64,000 bases of DNA from RGIG9060 sp045645985 (GCA_045645985.1 JAZRJV010000020.1:1-64000), one strand, 5' to 3'. Numbered from the stretch's first letter, positions 53,932-63,696 are shown. Translations and numbers: made by a program. Notes: generated by a model from the letters alone, not told the origin.

Positions 53932-55773
53932 CTATATATCCCAAATAATTTTAACTAATTCATATAAAAGTTTACATCGTTCTTCCATACTCTCTGGAGT
54001 AAAAGAATCATAATGTACAAATTTTTGACCAGTTTGTTTTTCTAAATTATTATTAAAATCTATAAAATCAGGATTACTATGATAGTAATTTTTGCATAAC
54101 GTTTTTGCATAATTTGGACCACTAAAATAAGTTTTTAACTTATCTTCATATTTTTCATTTCCAGAACTGATATTGTTTCTTCCTCTTAAAAGCAATAATC
54201 CTCCAATACCATTTCTTTTTGCCCAAAACTCATCTTCACTTTCAAATAATTTAATATTCTCTTCGTTATTTGAAAAAATATGTTCAATATGATAACCAGT
54301 TTGAGCAGAATGTTTTGTTGAAATATAATGAACATCATTTTCTGTTGTAATATTAATTTTTGAACATATGTAGTCTTCAATACGAGCCAACAGATAGTAA
54401 AAATATGTATTTGTTGAATATTCAAGTTTTGAAAAACGACTATATTCTAATAAAGAATTTACAGTATCAACTTTCAGTGACTCTTTTATTTGACTAATGA
54501 TAGCCTGGTCAAAAACTTTACGATATTCTTCTATAGGTAACCCCTTTAAAGTTTTATTTAATTCATAAGTTATTCCATGGAAATCGTTACTTTCATAAAC
54601 TCCATTCATTCTTAGAAGCATATAAAGTCTTTCATATTCTTTTGCAATCAATTCAATTTTTTTATCTTCTTCTTCATCATTAATTGAACATGCAGAAAGA
54701 ATTAATAAATACTGTCCATCAAGTTGATGTGTTTTATTTGTATAAAACAAATTCATATCTTCATTCTTAATAATTTTTGCGTATAATTTTGAATAATATG
54801 AAACATCATTTTGAATAAAATTCTTAATATTATTTATTCTATTACTATCAGTTTTTCTAAAACCCAAAGCTGTTGCATCTTCGTTCTTTTGATCAAATAT
54901 ATATCTTTGATATTCATTATTAATTCTTTTTTCTTTCTCTGATTGTCGAGTAAAAATAAACTTTGATTTTAATAATGTTTGGAAAAACTCATCTTCTTTC
55001 TCTTGGATTTGAAGTAATGCTGCATCCCATAATTCTGAATAATTATCAGTATCGTCTTTACTTAGTGCTCCAATAAGTTTCCCTTTTAGAATTTCAAATG
55101 GTTTTAAGTCCTCTCCTCTATCATTAATAACCTCAAATACCATTGCTGTATCATCTTGATTATCAATGCATAATTCAACCAAAACCAATTTATATAAAAA
55201 ATAATAAATAAATGCAGATAACTTTCGTTCATCCATATTCTTTTTATCAAAATAGTTTGAAATATATTTATATCTTTCAATTATTGTTTCTTCTGTTTTA
55301 TTTTTATATGCTCCTTCAAATGCTTCATTTTTGAAAATAGCATCCATCGCTTTAGCTCGTTTTGCATGATCAATTATATAAACATTCTCGGTCCAGTTTT
55401 TTCCACAGATACAAGGAACTAATAAATCTTTTAAGTCTTGATTCTTTGTAAGATGATATAATTTTGTACAAATTAATGTTAATGTAGACAACCGTTGCTG
55501 TCCGTCTACAATAAAGTTTTTACTATCTATTTTATTGGTAATAAATACATTTAAATAATACCAACTAAAATTTTTATCCATAGTTATTGGAGTCAAATCA
55601 GCATCACCACAAGAAAGATAACTCTGTTCAAAAACATCAAATATATCAGTTAATAGTGTTAATACAGTTTCTTCATTCCAAACATACTCGCGCTGATAAA
55701 AATCAACATAATATGTTTTATTTTTTAAACATTGTTCTACAGTTTGTCTATCCGGTTGAATTGTGTTTGCCAT
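53932..55773 (-). CDS. GmrSD-like protein (DUF262/DUF1524)
   Basis: A 613-aa single-chain protein. The N-terminal DUF262 domain has YQREYVWNEE and the key VDGQQRL motif (89-95) used for NTP-dependent action; a helical middle has DRGEDLKPFEILKGKL; the C-terminal DUF1524 domain has the HNH-type YHIEHIFSNN (494-503), the NGIGGLLLL segment and NNISSGNEKYEDKL. GmrSD enzymes cut modified phage DNA (for example glucosylated). It is two bases after the AlbA/Schlafen gene. Substrate preference is not visible. Confidence 0.9.
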   Translation of the reverse strand: MANTIQPDRQTVEQCLKNKTYYVDFYQREYVWNEETVLTLLTDIFDVFEQSYLSCGDADLTPITMDKNFSWYYLNVFITNKIDSKNFIVDGQQRLSTLTLICTKLYHLTKNQDLKDLLVPCICGKNWTENVYIIDHAKRAKAMDAIFKNEAFEGAYKNKTEETIIERYKYISNYFDKKNMDERKLSAFIYYFLYKLVLVELCIDNQDDTAMVFEVINDRGEDLKPFEILKGKLIGALSKDDTDNYSELWDAALLQIQEKEDEFFQTLLKSKFIFTRQSEKEKRINNEYQRYIFDQKNEDATALGFRKTDSNRINNIKNFIQNDVSYYSKLYAKIIKNEDMNLFYTNKTHQLDGQYLLILSACSINDEEEDKKIELIAKEYERLYMLLRMNGVYESNDFHGITYELNKTLKGLPIEEYRKVFDQAIISQIKESLKVDTVNSLLEYSRFSKLEYSTNTYFYYLLARIEDYICSKINITTENDVHYISTKHSAQTGYHIEHIFSNNEENIKLFESEDEFWAKRNGIGGLLLLRGRNNISSGNEKYEDKLKTYFSGPNYAKTLCKNYYHSNPDFIDFNNNLEKQTGQKFVHYDSFTPESMEERCKLLYELVKIIWDI

Positions 55774-55775
55774 AT

Positions 55776-57164
55776 CTATTTATCCTCCGTTATTATTTCC
55801 CAGTAGCCAGTTTTTTTAGAACCATTACGCCTAATACACTTTAACTCCTCAGAAAGTTTTTTTATTGTTCTTTCCACCGTTGCATGAGAAAAAGATGTTG
55901 TTTCTATAATAAATTTTGATGTCACTTGTTTATGTTTTTTTATTAACTCATAAACAATATTTTCTTTTTCTGAAAGATTTAATCCCTCATTTAATCCCTC
56001 ATTTAATCCCTCATTATTTAGACCATGTTCCTTCATCAATCCCAAATAAAAATCAGATGCAAAACATCTTGCTGTAACTCCACCAAGTGATAAATCTATT
56101 TCTGGTAATTTTGCGTTTTCTTCTGCACAGTAATTTGCAATTTTTTCAAAACCTCTCCCCCAAGATTCAATCATTCCGCATTTAAAGAAAACATTTGCAA
56201 GATTTGGATTGCATGGCTTTGAAATATGTTCCTTAAAAAGATTTTCTAGAGGAACTTCTTTTGGTAATCCGCCATCATTCCATAATCTAATTTTATCTTT
56301 GTAAATTCGAATTTGAATTGGTGTTGTAGAAAGATAATCTTTGTGAATAACAGCATTTAGCAAAAGTTCACGAAACGCAGCACGAGGGAAAAAGAAAGTT
56401 TCTTTTCTGTAAATATCATCATACGAAATCAAAGCCTTCATATATTTTGAATAAATCAATTCCATTGTTTTTTCAACTTGTAATAGTAGAGGACCGTGTA
56501 TTTCATCTTGATATAAAATATCTGCTTCATTTTCAAAATATGCAATTTTGACATATGCACCTGTCACCCATTTTTCAGGATCTGGATGAAATGCTAGGAT
56601 TGCGGCTCTGTTTAAATTTTCACCCTCAAAAAGATGAAGGTTTTGCAACAATGTTTCATTTGTTACTTCTAGCGATTCTTTGTCTAAACGCCCTGAATCT
56701 GAGGCTTTTTTTCTGAATAATTTAAATGCATCATTTTCTAAATCATCAATTTTGATATTTGGAATAGGAATAGAATCCCAAGTTCTACCTTGCACATACA
56801 AAATCATTTTATCAAGTTCGATTCCAGAAAGTTCTTGAATTGTTGAACCTGTTCTTTTGTAATATTTTCCATGATAACTTACTGGGAATGGATATTTTTC
56901 AACCACAATTTCAAAATATTCTAGGTTATTATCTTTTTGCAACTTTACATCACAAATTAACCCCATAGTATTTCGAATCTTATTGGGAATATCTTCTGTA
57001 AGTTTATGACTTTCTTCTACTCCACAAATTTCGCCATTATCTTTTACGCCAATATATAATATTCCACCGTCTGTATTTGCAAAGGCACAAATCCATTTTA
57101 AATATTCATCACGCCAAGATTGCTTGAATTCAATGTTTTGATTTTCTACTTTTGATAATTTCAT
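55776..57164 (-). CDS. AlbA_2/Schlafen-domain protein with ATPase-like C-terminal region
   Basis: A 462-aa protein. The N-terminal AlbA_2 domain (1-120) has QNIEFKQSW, FANTDGGILYIGVKDNGEI and YKRTGSTIQEL; then a helical region and a GHKL-like segment (FRELLLNAVIHKDY, GRGFEKI). The tail has a winged-helix region (from about 405). Between them GLNE is repeated (residues near 384-397), encoded by a 12-bp tandem repeat at 55979-56020. Its ATG overlaps the DUF4391 stop by four bases (ATGA). Such proteins are transcription factors or tRNA/DNA-acting defence proteins. Confidence 0.85.
   Translation of the reverse strand: MKLSKVENQNIEFKQSWRDEYLKWICAFANTDGGILYIGVKDNGEICGVEESHKLTEDIPNKIRNTMGLICDVKLQKDNNLEYFEIVVEKYPFPVSYHGKYYKRTGSTIQELSGIELDKMILYVQGRTWDSIPIPNIKIDDLENDAFKLFRKKASDSGRLDKESLEVTNETLLQNLHLFEGENLNRAAILAFHPDPEKWVTGAYVKIAYFENEADILYQDEIHGPLLLQVEKTMELIYSKYMKALISYDDIYRKETFFFPRAAFRELLLNAVIHKDYLSTTPIQIRIYKDKIRLWNDGGLPKEVPLENLFKEHISKPCNPNLANVFFKCGMIESWGRGFEKIANYCAEENAKLPEIDLSLGGVTARCFASDFYLGLMKEHGLNNEGLNEGLNEGLNLSEKENIVYELIKKHKQVTSKFIIETTSFSHATVERTIKKLSEELKCIRRNGSKKTGYWEIITEDK
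55979..56020 (-). repeat. 12-bp tandem repeat inside the AlbA/Schlafen gene
   Basis: About three copies of a 12-base unit, on the plus strand CCCTCATTTAAT, giving the repeated Asn-Glu-Gly-Leu. Because 12 is a multiple of three, copy-number change would alter linker length but not the frame. Confidence 0.75.
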
Positions 57165-57769
57165 AAACTATTCAATTCCTCTTCTAACTTTCTTTTCTTA
57201 TTTACAAGCTCAAACTTCTTCTTTGGTTGTATTTCTTTTCTTGCAAGTTTTTCAAGTTTGTCTATTTCTTTTTTAAGTTTTTCCTTCTTTTCTTTTAGTT
57301 CTATATTTTCAGAAAGCGAAAGGTTTGAATCCCACTCTCCGCCTTCTATTTGTTTTATGATATTTTCCCAGACTTCATCAAAATTTAGACCTTTCAACTC
57401 AAGTTTCGCTTTCGTTTCATGTATCCAACTTGTAGTAAAAATCTTTTCACAAAAAACAGCAAGTTGAATTTCTTCTTCATACTGTAATGCAAATACTAAA
57501 TTTTGAGGAATTATTTTTGATATTTTTTCGATATTCTTAGAGTCATAATCTTTTGTTTTTAATGTCACACTTAGTACATAAATACTATTTATTTTTTTCC
57601 CTTGTTGTATTGAAGGAATTGTTCTTAAACTCACCTCATTCACAATATCAATTCTGCTTATATCTGCATCAAATTTTGTTTGTTGGGCATTATTGAACTG
57701 AAATTTTTTGTAAATTTGAGTCTTTGGTAACGGCTTATGTAACTCGGTTATTTCAGGAAGATTAAGCAT
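57161..57769 (-). CDS. DUF4391 domain-containing protein
   Basis: A 202-aa protein. The N-terminal LNLPEITELHKPLPKTQIY and the IVNEVSLRTIPSIQQGKKINSIYVLSVTLK segment match DUF4391; the C-terminus is a charged coiled coil (about 160-200). DUF4391 proteins accompany SNF2-type helicases and type III-like modification genes in defence loci, and here it lies in the same operon. It overlaps both neighbours by a few bases. Confidence 0.85.
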   Translation of the reverse strand: MLNLPEITELHKPLPKTQIYKKFQFNNAQQTKFDADISRIDIVNEVSLRTIPSIQQGKKINSIYVLSVTLKTKDYDSKNIEKISKIIPQNLVFALQYEEEIQLAVFCEKIFTTSWIHETKAKLELKGLNFDEVWENIIKQIEGGEWDSNLSLSENIELKEKKEKLKKEIDKLEKLARKEIQPKKKFELVNKKRKLEEELNSL

Positions 57770-58832
57770 CAGACTCGCCCTCAGATTCTTCTATCCATTC
57801 TTTCAATTTTTCCTGCAGCATTTTTTTATCAGGTAGATACAATTCATATTTTTGAGCGTATATATTGGCATCTTCTGGTAATGTAAGTTCCACTAAAGCA
57901 TCATTCTTTTCTTTGCATAAAAGGATTCCGATTGTTGGCTTTTCAAAATCCTGCTTCACATGGCGGTCAAAATAATTCACATACATCTGCATTTGACCAA
58001 GATCCTGATGAGTCAATTTATCAATTTTTAAGTCTATCAAGACATAACATTGCAAAAGTCTGTTGTAAAAAACAAGGTCAACAAAATAATTGTCTTCATC
58101 AAATGTAAACCTTTTCTGACGAGCTTCAAACAAAAACCCTTTTCCTAATTCGAGAAGAAATTTCTGAAGCTTGTTGATTATTGCAGTTTCTAAATGATTT
58201 TCCGAATAAACGGCTTCTTCTGAAAGTCCAAGAAATTCTAAAGTAAGAGGATCCTTTAGAATATCTTTTGATTTTTCTACTACCTGGCCTTCATTAGCAA
58301 GACGCATTACTTCTTTTTTGTCTTTACTCAATGCAAGGCGCTCATATAGACTTGAATTATATTGTCGCTGAAGTTGACGAACACCCCAATTTTGGGCCAC
58401 ACATTCAATTTCATAAAATTGACGTTCTTCTTGATTCTCAATACGCATTAAAATCTGATAGTGATTCCAGCTTAAATTGAAATTCAACTTAATTGGGTCT
58501 ACAGTGTAGACCTTTTTTGCCTGACTATAGATTTCATAAAATTTTCTAGCCTTTTTTAAAGTTTCTACCGACCATCCTTTCCCATATTTTGCATTTAGTT
58601 TTTCTGAAAGTTTTTTTATTGTCTGCTTTCCATATTCAGCACGAGCATTTCCTTTCTGTTCAAAATTTACAATATAACATCCCACTCCAAAATATGTGTA
58701 GACCATTACAGTGTTAACAGCTGTTTGTACATGAGAACGTGCTTCATCTATTAATTTTGAAATTTGAGAAAATAGTTCATCTTCATTCTTTGCTATATTC
58801 TGTTCTATTTTTATTTGAAGTTCTTTTTTCAT
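57762..58832 (-). CDS. YhcG/DUF1016-family PD-(D/E)xK nuclease
   Basis: A 356-aa protein. The N-terminal DUF1016 region (EARSHVQTAVNTVMVYTYFGVGCYIV, YGKGWSVETLKKARKFYEIY) is followed by the nuclease domain (about 205-340), with YFVDLVFYNRLLQCYVLIDLKIDKLTHQDLGQMQMYVNYFD as catalytic segment: D, D and K in the DLVFY...LIDLK pattern. GGAG before the ATG at 58832 fixes the start; an upstream ATG would overlap the helicase gene. The family is common in defence islands and often tied to restriction systems. Confidence 0.92.
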   Translation of the reverse strand: MKKELQIKIEQNIAKNEDELFSQISKLIDEARSHVQTAVNTVMVYTYFGVGCYIVNFEQKGNARAEYGKQTIKKLSEKLNAKYGKGWSVETLKKARKFYEIYSQAKKVYTVDPIKLNFNLSWNHYQILMRIENQEERQFYEIECVAQNWGVRQLQRQYNSSLYERLALSKDKKEVMRLANEGQVVEKSKDILKDPLTLEFLGLSEEAVYSENHLETAIINKLQKFLLELGKGFLFEARQKRFTFDEDNYFVDLVFYNRLLQCYVLIDLKIDKLTHQDLGQMQMYVNYFDRHVKQDFEKPTIGILLCKEKNDALVELTLPEDANIYAQKYELYLPDKKMLQEKLKEWIEESEGESDA

Positions 58833-58845
58833 AGGGTTACTCCAT

Positions 58846-61800
58846 TTATTTTGTAGGCTCATTCTTAATAACTAAGAAACAAATCAATTCAAAATCATCT
58901 AAACCCTTGATTTGTCCATGTTTAAAATCAATAAAATCTCCACTTAGAAAAGAATCCACATCACTTTCATCTTTTACTTCAATTATTGAAGAAATTGAAT
59001 CTCCAAGGAGTTTATTAAAAAACTTCATGTTTTTTCCGTCTTTGGTTTCTACATTAAATTGCTTATAAACTTCAGGAAGTGGTTCATTTTTTCCTTTACA
59101 CATCAACCGCATTTTATCTAGCATATTTTTTGGATTCAAATGGTTACAAACAACTTTCCCATCTTCACCAATATAAACCATATAAAATGGATGCAACCTG
59201 TTTTGATTATCAATATTTACACTGTTATTTCTATTTTTAAGAACATAAATAACACCAGGCGGACATTCTTCTGTAGATTTTGTAACGGCATGAAGACCAA
59301 AAGGTGTATTATCTAAATCTCCATTTTCTTTTACATATTCAAGCAAATCAAGGCGGAATTCATTCAAGCCCAAATCCATGATACTGATTCCTGTATTCAT
59401 TTCCTCAATATCAACAACTTCTTCCTTTAATTTTTGAAGTTGAGCTTTTCTGTATTCCAAATCTTTTTGATTTTCATCTAAAAGATTGTCGTCTGCTGTT
59501 GCTGTCATATCAACAATTTTCATTCTTGTTTCAACACGATTTTTGAGATTTATGTATTCATCAAGAGTTAAATCCGGCCAGAAGTTGACTAACTGAATTA
59601 CGCTGTTTTTACTGCCGATACGGTCAATTCTTCCAAAACGCTGGATAATACGAACAGGATTCCAGTGAATATCGTAATTAATTAGGTAATCACAATCTTG
59701 CAAGTTTTGACCTTCAGAAATACAGTCAGTTGCAATTAATAAATCAATACTTCTATCATCATCCGGATAAATAACATTTTTATCTTTCGAATTTGGAGAA
59801 AAATAAGTTAGCACAGCATTTAAATCACATTTGAATTTTTCTAATGTTGATTTACCTTCTGATGTTCCACTAATTTTTGCTGAATTAAGTCCATATTTTT
59901 CTTTTAAAAATATACTCAAATTGTCATATAGATAATCTGCTGTATCTGCAAATGCTGAAAAGACAATAACCTTTTTATTGTCTGTATTTATTGGATTTTC
60001 AATTTTATTACTGATAATTTTTATTAATTCTTGTAATTTAGAATCATTTTCAGGAGTTATATCTTCTATAAGACTTTCTAATCCAGATAAAATACTTTCA
60101 TCAATTTTTAAATCTTTTAACCATGATATATAATCCATATCATTTAAATCAATTTGAACTTTTTTTCCAATTGCAAAAATATCCGTAGTATTTTGATCAT
60201 CAAAATCATAATCAGCATCAAAAGATAAATCTTTCATATTAATTTGTGAATTATTTTTATGATTTTGAAATTCCTCTACAATTTTTATTGTTTGATTTAC
60301 ATAGGCTTTTACACGCTGAATTGTTAATCTAAAAGAATATACAGAACTTTCTAATCGTTTTAAAAGATTAATAGCCATCAAACGACGAATTCCTAATTCA
60401 CGTCCCATTTGGTCAAATCCTCCAGAGCCTGAATCATCAATTTCGTATTTTGCTCTTTTACTAGGATGGATAAATAAGGAAGGAACATAAACTGTAAGTT
60501 TTAAATTTTCCAATTCTTCAAAAATTAAATTGAAGGTTGTTTCATTTTCACATTCTGTAAGAGGTGTCTGTATAGAAATTGGATGTAATCTTTTTGGGAA
60601 AGTTCCAATATCCTTTGTATCATAATATTTTTGAATATGTTTTCTTGAACGTGCAATTGTTACACTATCTAAAACTTCAAAGAAATCAAAACTCAACATC
60701 CCTAATAGAGTTTCTGTTGTCCGTTCCTCTGTTGGTAGTTGGCTCCATTTATTAAAAGCTGTTTGAGCTTGTCTAAAAATGTCATCAATAGAATTCTTTG
60801 TTTTTAATTGTTCATCAATATTTTTTGAAACACCTTCATAGGCTAAAGCTAATTGATTTCTTAAATCAATGAAACGGTTATTTACAGGAGTTGCAGAAAG
60901 CATAAGAACTTTTGTTTTTACACCTTGTTTGATAACTTTATTCATCAATTGCATATACCGATTTTCTTTTGTGTTTGAATGAGTTCCTATTCCATTTCTA
61001 AAATTATGAGATTCATCAATTACAACTAAATCATAATTTTCCCAATTGATAAAAGCTAAATCATTTCCATTAGACTCCCCTGAAGTTCTATTTAAGTCTG
61101 TATGGAAAAGAACATCATAACGAAGTCTATCTTCTGCAATTGGATTGTTTTTATAGTTATTCTTATAAATATTCCAGTTATTAGAAAGCTTTTTAGGGCA
61201 AAGAACTAAAACTCGATTATTTCTGCTTTCATAATATTTGATAACGGAAAGTGCTGTAAAAGTTTTACCAAGACCAACACTATCAGCTAAAATACAACCA
61301 TTATATTTTTCAAGTTTATTGATAATTGCCAAACAAGCATCTTGCTGAAAGTTATAAAGTTTTGACCAAATTTTACTTTTCTTAAAACCTGTTGCTTCTT
61401 TGGGTAAAATATCTTCACTTATATCGTCTAAGAATTCTTTGAAAATATTATATAGCGTGATAAAGTAAATAAATTCAGGTGCATTTTCGTTATATGCAGA
61501 TGTAATATTTTCAATTACTTGGTCTGTTACATCTTGCATCATTTCTTTATTTTGCCAAAATTGATCAAACAACATTAAAAAATGGTCACTCATAGGCGAA
61601 TACATTTTTGTAATTGCAAAAGCGGCATTATTCCCTTTTTCTACACCTAATTCCACAGCGGTAAATTCTTTTACACCAGAATAACTTGTTTTATCTACAT
61701 TTAAAAAACAAGGAATTCCTTGTTCTGTAGAGTTTGATTTAAATGTAACTTTCTTTTTTATCCATTCAGCACATTCTTTTGCTATAGCTTTTTGATTCAA

Positions 61801-62091
61801 TTCATTTCTTAATTTTACTTCAAACTCTGTACCATATAAGCTACGTTCTCTATTAAGTCGAGGAATATAAAATTCTCTTTTTTCCTTTTTAGCTTTTTCT
61901 GTAATAAATGCTGGAGAGGTAAAAATAAAACGAAGTTCTTCTATATTTTTTAATTCATTTTGTAATTCTTGATATGCATAAATTGAAAAACAAGCAGCAG
62001 CTATTGATATTTTGCTTCCAGGTTTTATTTCTTCTTTGAGACTTGATTTTAGAGTTTTATTAACATTATCTATAAATTCAGATGTCATCAT
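58846..62091 (-). CDS. SNF2-type helicase with N-terminal PLD-like domain
   Basis: A 1081-aa protein. Residues 1-200 form a PLD-like domain (AAACFSIYAYQEL, PMSDHFLMLFDQFW) in which no clear HKD motif remains. The helicase core has Walker A DSVGLGKT (270-277), DESH (359-362), SATPVNNR and, in the second half, IATDCISEGQNLQDCDYLINYDIHWNP and QRFGRIDRIG. The C-terminal part is a long extension. Such helicases, with DUF4391, mod and res, make up a common restriction-type defence locus. It starts eight bases after the small regulator gene. Confidence 0.9.
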   Translation of the reverse strand: MMTSEFIDNVNKTLKSSLKEEIKPGSKISIAAACFSIYAYQELQNELKNIEELRFIFTSPAFITEKAKKEKREFYIPRLNRERSLYGTEFEVKLRNELNQKAIAKECAEWIKKKVTFKSNSTEQGIPCFLNVDKTSYSGVKEFTAVELGVEKGNNAAFAITKMYSPMSDHFLMLFDQFWQNKEMMQDVTDQVIENITSAYNENAPEFIYFITLYNIFKEFLDDISEDILPKEATGFKKSKIWSKLYNFQQDACLAIINKLEKYNGCILADSVGLGKTFTALSVIKYYESRNNRVLVLCPKKLSNNWNIYKNNYKNNPIAEDRLRYDVLFHTDLNRTSGESNGNDLAFINWENYDLVVIDESHNFRNGIGTHSNTKENRYMQLMNKVIKQGVKTKVLMLSATPVNNRFIDLRNQLALAYEGVSKNIDEQLKTKNSIDDIFRQAQTAFNKWSQLPTEERTTETLLGMLSFDFFEVLDSVTIARSRKHIQKYYDTKDIGTFPKRLHPISIQTPLTECENETTFNLIFEELENLKLTVYVPSLFIHPSKRAKYEIDDSGSGGFDQMGRELGIRRLMAINLLKRLESSVYSFRLTIQRVKAYVNQTIKIVEEFQNHKNNSQINMKDLSFDADYDFDDQNTTDIFAIGKKVQIDLNDMDYISWLKDLKIDESILSGLESLIEDITPENDSKLQELIKIISNKIENPINTDNKKVIVFSAFADTADYLYDNLSIFLKEKYGLNSAKISGTSEGKSTLEKFKCDLNAVLTYFSPNSKDKNVIYPDDDRSIDLLIATDCISEGQNLQDCDYLINYDIHWNPVRIIQRFGRIDRIGSKNSVIQLVNFWPDLTLDEYINLKNRVETRMKIVDMTATADDNLLDENQKDLEYRKAQLQKLKEEVVDIEEMNTGISIMDLGLNEFRLDLLEYVKENGDLDNTPFGLHAVTKSTEECPPGVIYVLKNRNNSVNIDNQNRLHPFYMVYIGEDGKVVCNHLNPKNMLDKMRLMCKGKNEPLPEVYKQFNVETKDGKNMKFFNKLLGDSISSIIEVKDESDVDSFLSGDFIDFKHGQIKGLDDFELICFLVIKNEPTK

Positions 62092-62099
62092 TTTAGTTA

Positions 62100-62306
62100 C
62101 TACTTTTCTTCCTTCATCTCACAAATATCACCAACATCACAATTAAAAGCCTTACAAATCTTATGCAAACTTTCCATTGAAACATATTCACCCTTCCCTA
62201 ACCTAGCAAGGATATTTGGATTTATTCCTGCAACAGTTATCAAATCCGTTTTCTTCATTTCTTTATCTATAAGCAGTTTCCACAACTTCTTGTAATTTAC
62301 TTTCAT
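62100..62306 (-). CDS. Cro/C1-type helix-turn-helix regulator (YozG-like)
   Basis: A 68-aa protein that is almost all helix-turn-helix: LWKLLIDKEMKKTDLITVAGINPNILARLGKGEYVSMESLHKICKAFNCDVGDICEM. It is the first gene of the large operon and probably represses or tunes it. I use the ATG at 62306 because TATAAT lies only nine bases upstream, so the transcript may be nearly leaderless. AAATTTGT occurs twice in the promoter and may be its operator. Confidence 0.88.
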   Translation of the reverse strand: MKVNYKKLWKLLIDKEMKKTDLITVAGINPNILARLGKGEYVSMESLHKICKAFNCDVGDICEMKEEK

Positions 62307-62345
62307 GACAAACATTATAACATAAATTTGTTAAAATTTGTCACT
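62307..62345 (-). promoter_or_regulatory. Promoter of the large defence operon
   Basis: Reading minus: GTGACA, then AAATTTTAACAAATTT, then TATAAT, nine bases before the ATG at 62306. On the plus strand AAATTTGT occurs twice, two bases apart, overlapping the promoter; a likely self-control site. Confidence 0.55.
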
Positions 62346-62358
62346 TTTTGATGATAAT

Positions 62359-62628
62359 TTACATCATTCCTAACACAAATATCCCCACAACCATAATCAG
62401 CGTTATCACCGAAAACACATTATTCTTTCTGTTTTGTTTCTTCCCTATCAATCCTGCAATTGCCAAAACTACAGATAAAAGCATTAATCCAAGGACAACC
62501 ATAAGACTAATACTACTATCACTTGGTAACAAATTTCCTAAACTTCCAACAATGATAAATGTTACAACAAAACAAAGTAAACTGATTAATCCTAATTTTG
62601 ATGTTTTTGTATTTTTTTCTTTTAGCAT
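62359..62628 (-). CDS. Small membrane protein (89 aa)
   Basis: Three hydrophobic segments (about 12-32, 39-61 and 70-89) with basic connectors; no family recognised beyond small DUF-type membrane proteins. No good ribosome site. It lies just upstream of the regulator of the large operon, in the same direction, but 50 bases and a promoter apart. Confidence 0.6.
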   Translation of the reverse strand: MLKEKNTKTSKLGLISLLCFVVTFIIVGSLGNLLPSDSSISLMVVLGLMLLSVVLAIAGLIGKKQNRKNNVFSVITLIMVVGIFVLGMM

Positions 62629-62643
62629 ATTTTTATTATTAGA

Positions 62644-62871
62644 CTAATGTCTTCTTGATATTCTTTTTTCTGAATACAGCTTTGCTTCTTCCAAAGTTGT
62701 AAATTGCTTATAATCTACCATTTCAATGTTTCCACAAATGTCTTCAAAATAGACTTTTACACTATAAACTTTCTCATCAAAATATAATTCTACTGAGTAA
62801 TCATTTTTGTAAGTAGACAAGATTTGATTTTTCCATCTATGGGCTTCTTTCCATTCAAACTCTTTTTCCAT
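62644..62871 (-). CDS. Small hypothetical protein (75 aa)
   Basis: A 75-aa acidic and aromatic protein (YSVELYFDEKVYSVKVYFED) of strands then a helix (LEEAKLYSEKRIS). AAGGAAT precedes the ATG. No family recognised; the neighbours are small unknown genes. Confidence 0.6.
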   Translation of the reverse strand: MEKEFEWKEAHRWKNQILSTYKNDYSVELYFDEKVYSVKVYFEDICGNIEMVDYKQFTTLEEAKLYSEKRISRRH

Positions 62872-62922
62872 ATAAATTCCTTATTCATCATTTTTTAATT
62901 TTCGTAAATACACTCTGAGTAC

Positions 62923-63573
62923 TTAATTAACTCCATATTCAAACTTTGGTTCATTAATAAGACTAGCATCAATCTTTATTGTTTCTTCAATTTGTTTTAA
63001 AAACTTCCTCATCCTTGTAAGTGGATGTTCTGGAAAGTGTACATCAAAGTCTTCTGATTCAGATAGATTCATCATGAACGGTAGATGTACGGATTCATCA
63101 TATGGATCACGCATCCAGCCTTCTGCAATCTTCTTTTCTGGATTTAATTTTACCTTTCCATTTCTTATCATTAACTCAAAAATAGTATTATCACGAATTC
63201 CAGTTGTCCCTTGTTCAATACACTGAACTTTTATAACATAACTGAAATGCTTAAACGGAATAGTATAAGATCCGATATATGCCATTCCATGAGGTTGCAT
63301 TGGAAACTTAAATATTGTCTTTATAGAATCAAATGTTCCCAATTTTACTTTCTTTACTTCAATAATTGCTGCCCCCGATTCATATGCAATCTTTCTATAA
63401 TTATTCTGCAATTCAACATCTGTATCATTTTTTGCAGTTATATCAGGAGGAAAGTTAAAGAAATTTATACTCAAATCATCATAATCATTTAAGTAAAAAA
63501 CTCTCTTATTGCTATCTAATTCATTAGGCTGCGAATGTTCCGTTTCAACTGTAATTAAATCAAGTTTATTCAC
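62923..63573 (-). CDS. Hypothetical protein (216 aa)
   Basis: A 216-aa protein rich in strands, with a central IIEVKKVKLGTFDSIKTIFKFPMQPHGMAYIGSYTIPF segment and a C-terminal VHFPEHPLTRMRKFLKQIEETI helix. I have seen similar proteins near toxin and immunity genes but cannot name a family. AAGGAGAA precedes the ATG. No signal peptide. Confidence 0.65.
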   Translation of the reverse strand: MNKLDLITVETEHSQPNELDSNKRVFYLNDYDDLSINFFNFPPDITAKNDTDVELQNNYRKIAYESGAAIIEVKKVKLGTFDSIKTIFKFPMQPHGMAYIGSYTIPFKHFSYVIKVQCIEQGTTGIRDNTIFELMIRNGKVKLNPEKKIAEGWMRDPYDESVHLPFMMNLSESEDFDVHFPEHPLTRMRKFLKQIEETIKIDASLINEPKFEYGVN

Positions 63574-63662
63574 GTAAGTTCTCCTTCCATTACTCTATAG
63601 GTTTATCTTTCATCTTAACCTTTATAGCATGTCTTCGTATTCTTTTTTATTCTACCACACTA

Positions 63663-63684
63663 GGTGTGTCAAAAAACGACACAC
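63663..63684. other. Inverted repeat before the 216-aa gene
   Basis: GTGTGTC and GACACAC arms around AAAAAAC, with CACACTAGGTGTG overlapping its left side. It may be a weak terminator for the gene to the right (minus strand) or an operator. Confidence 0.45.
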
Positions 63685-63696
63685 TAACAAAAAAAA

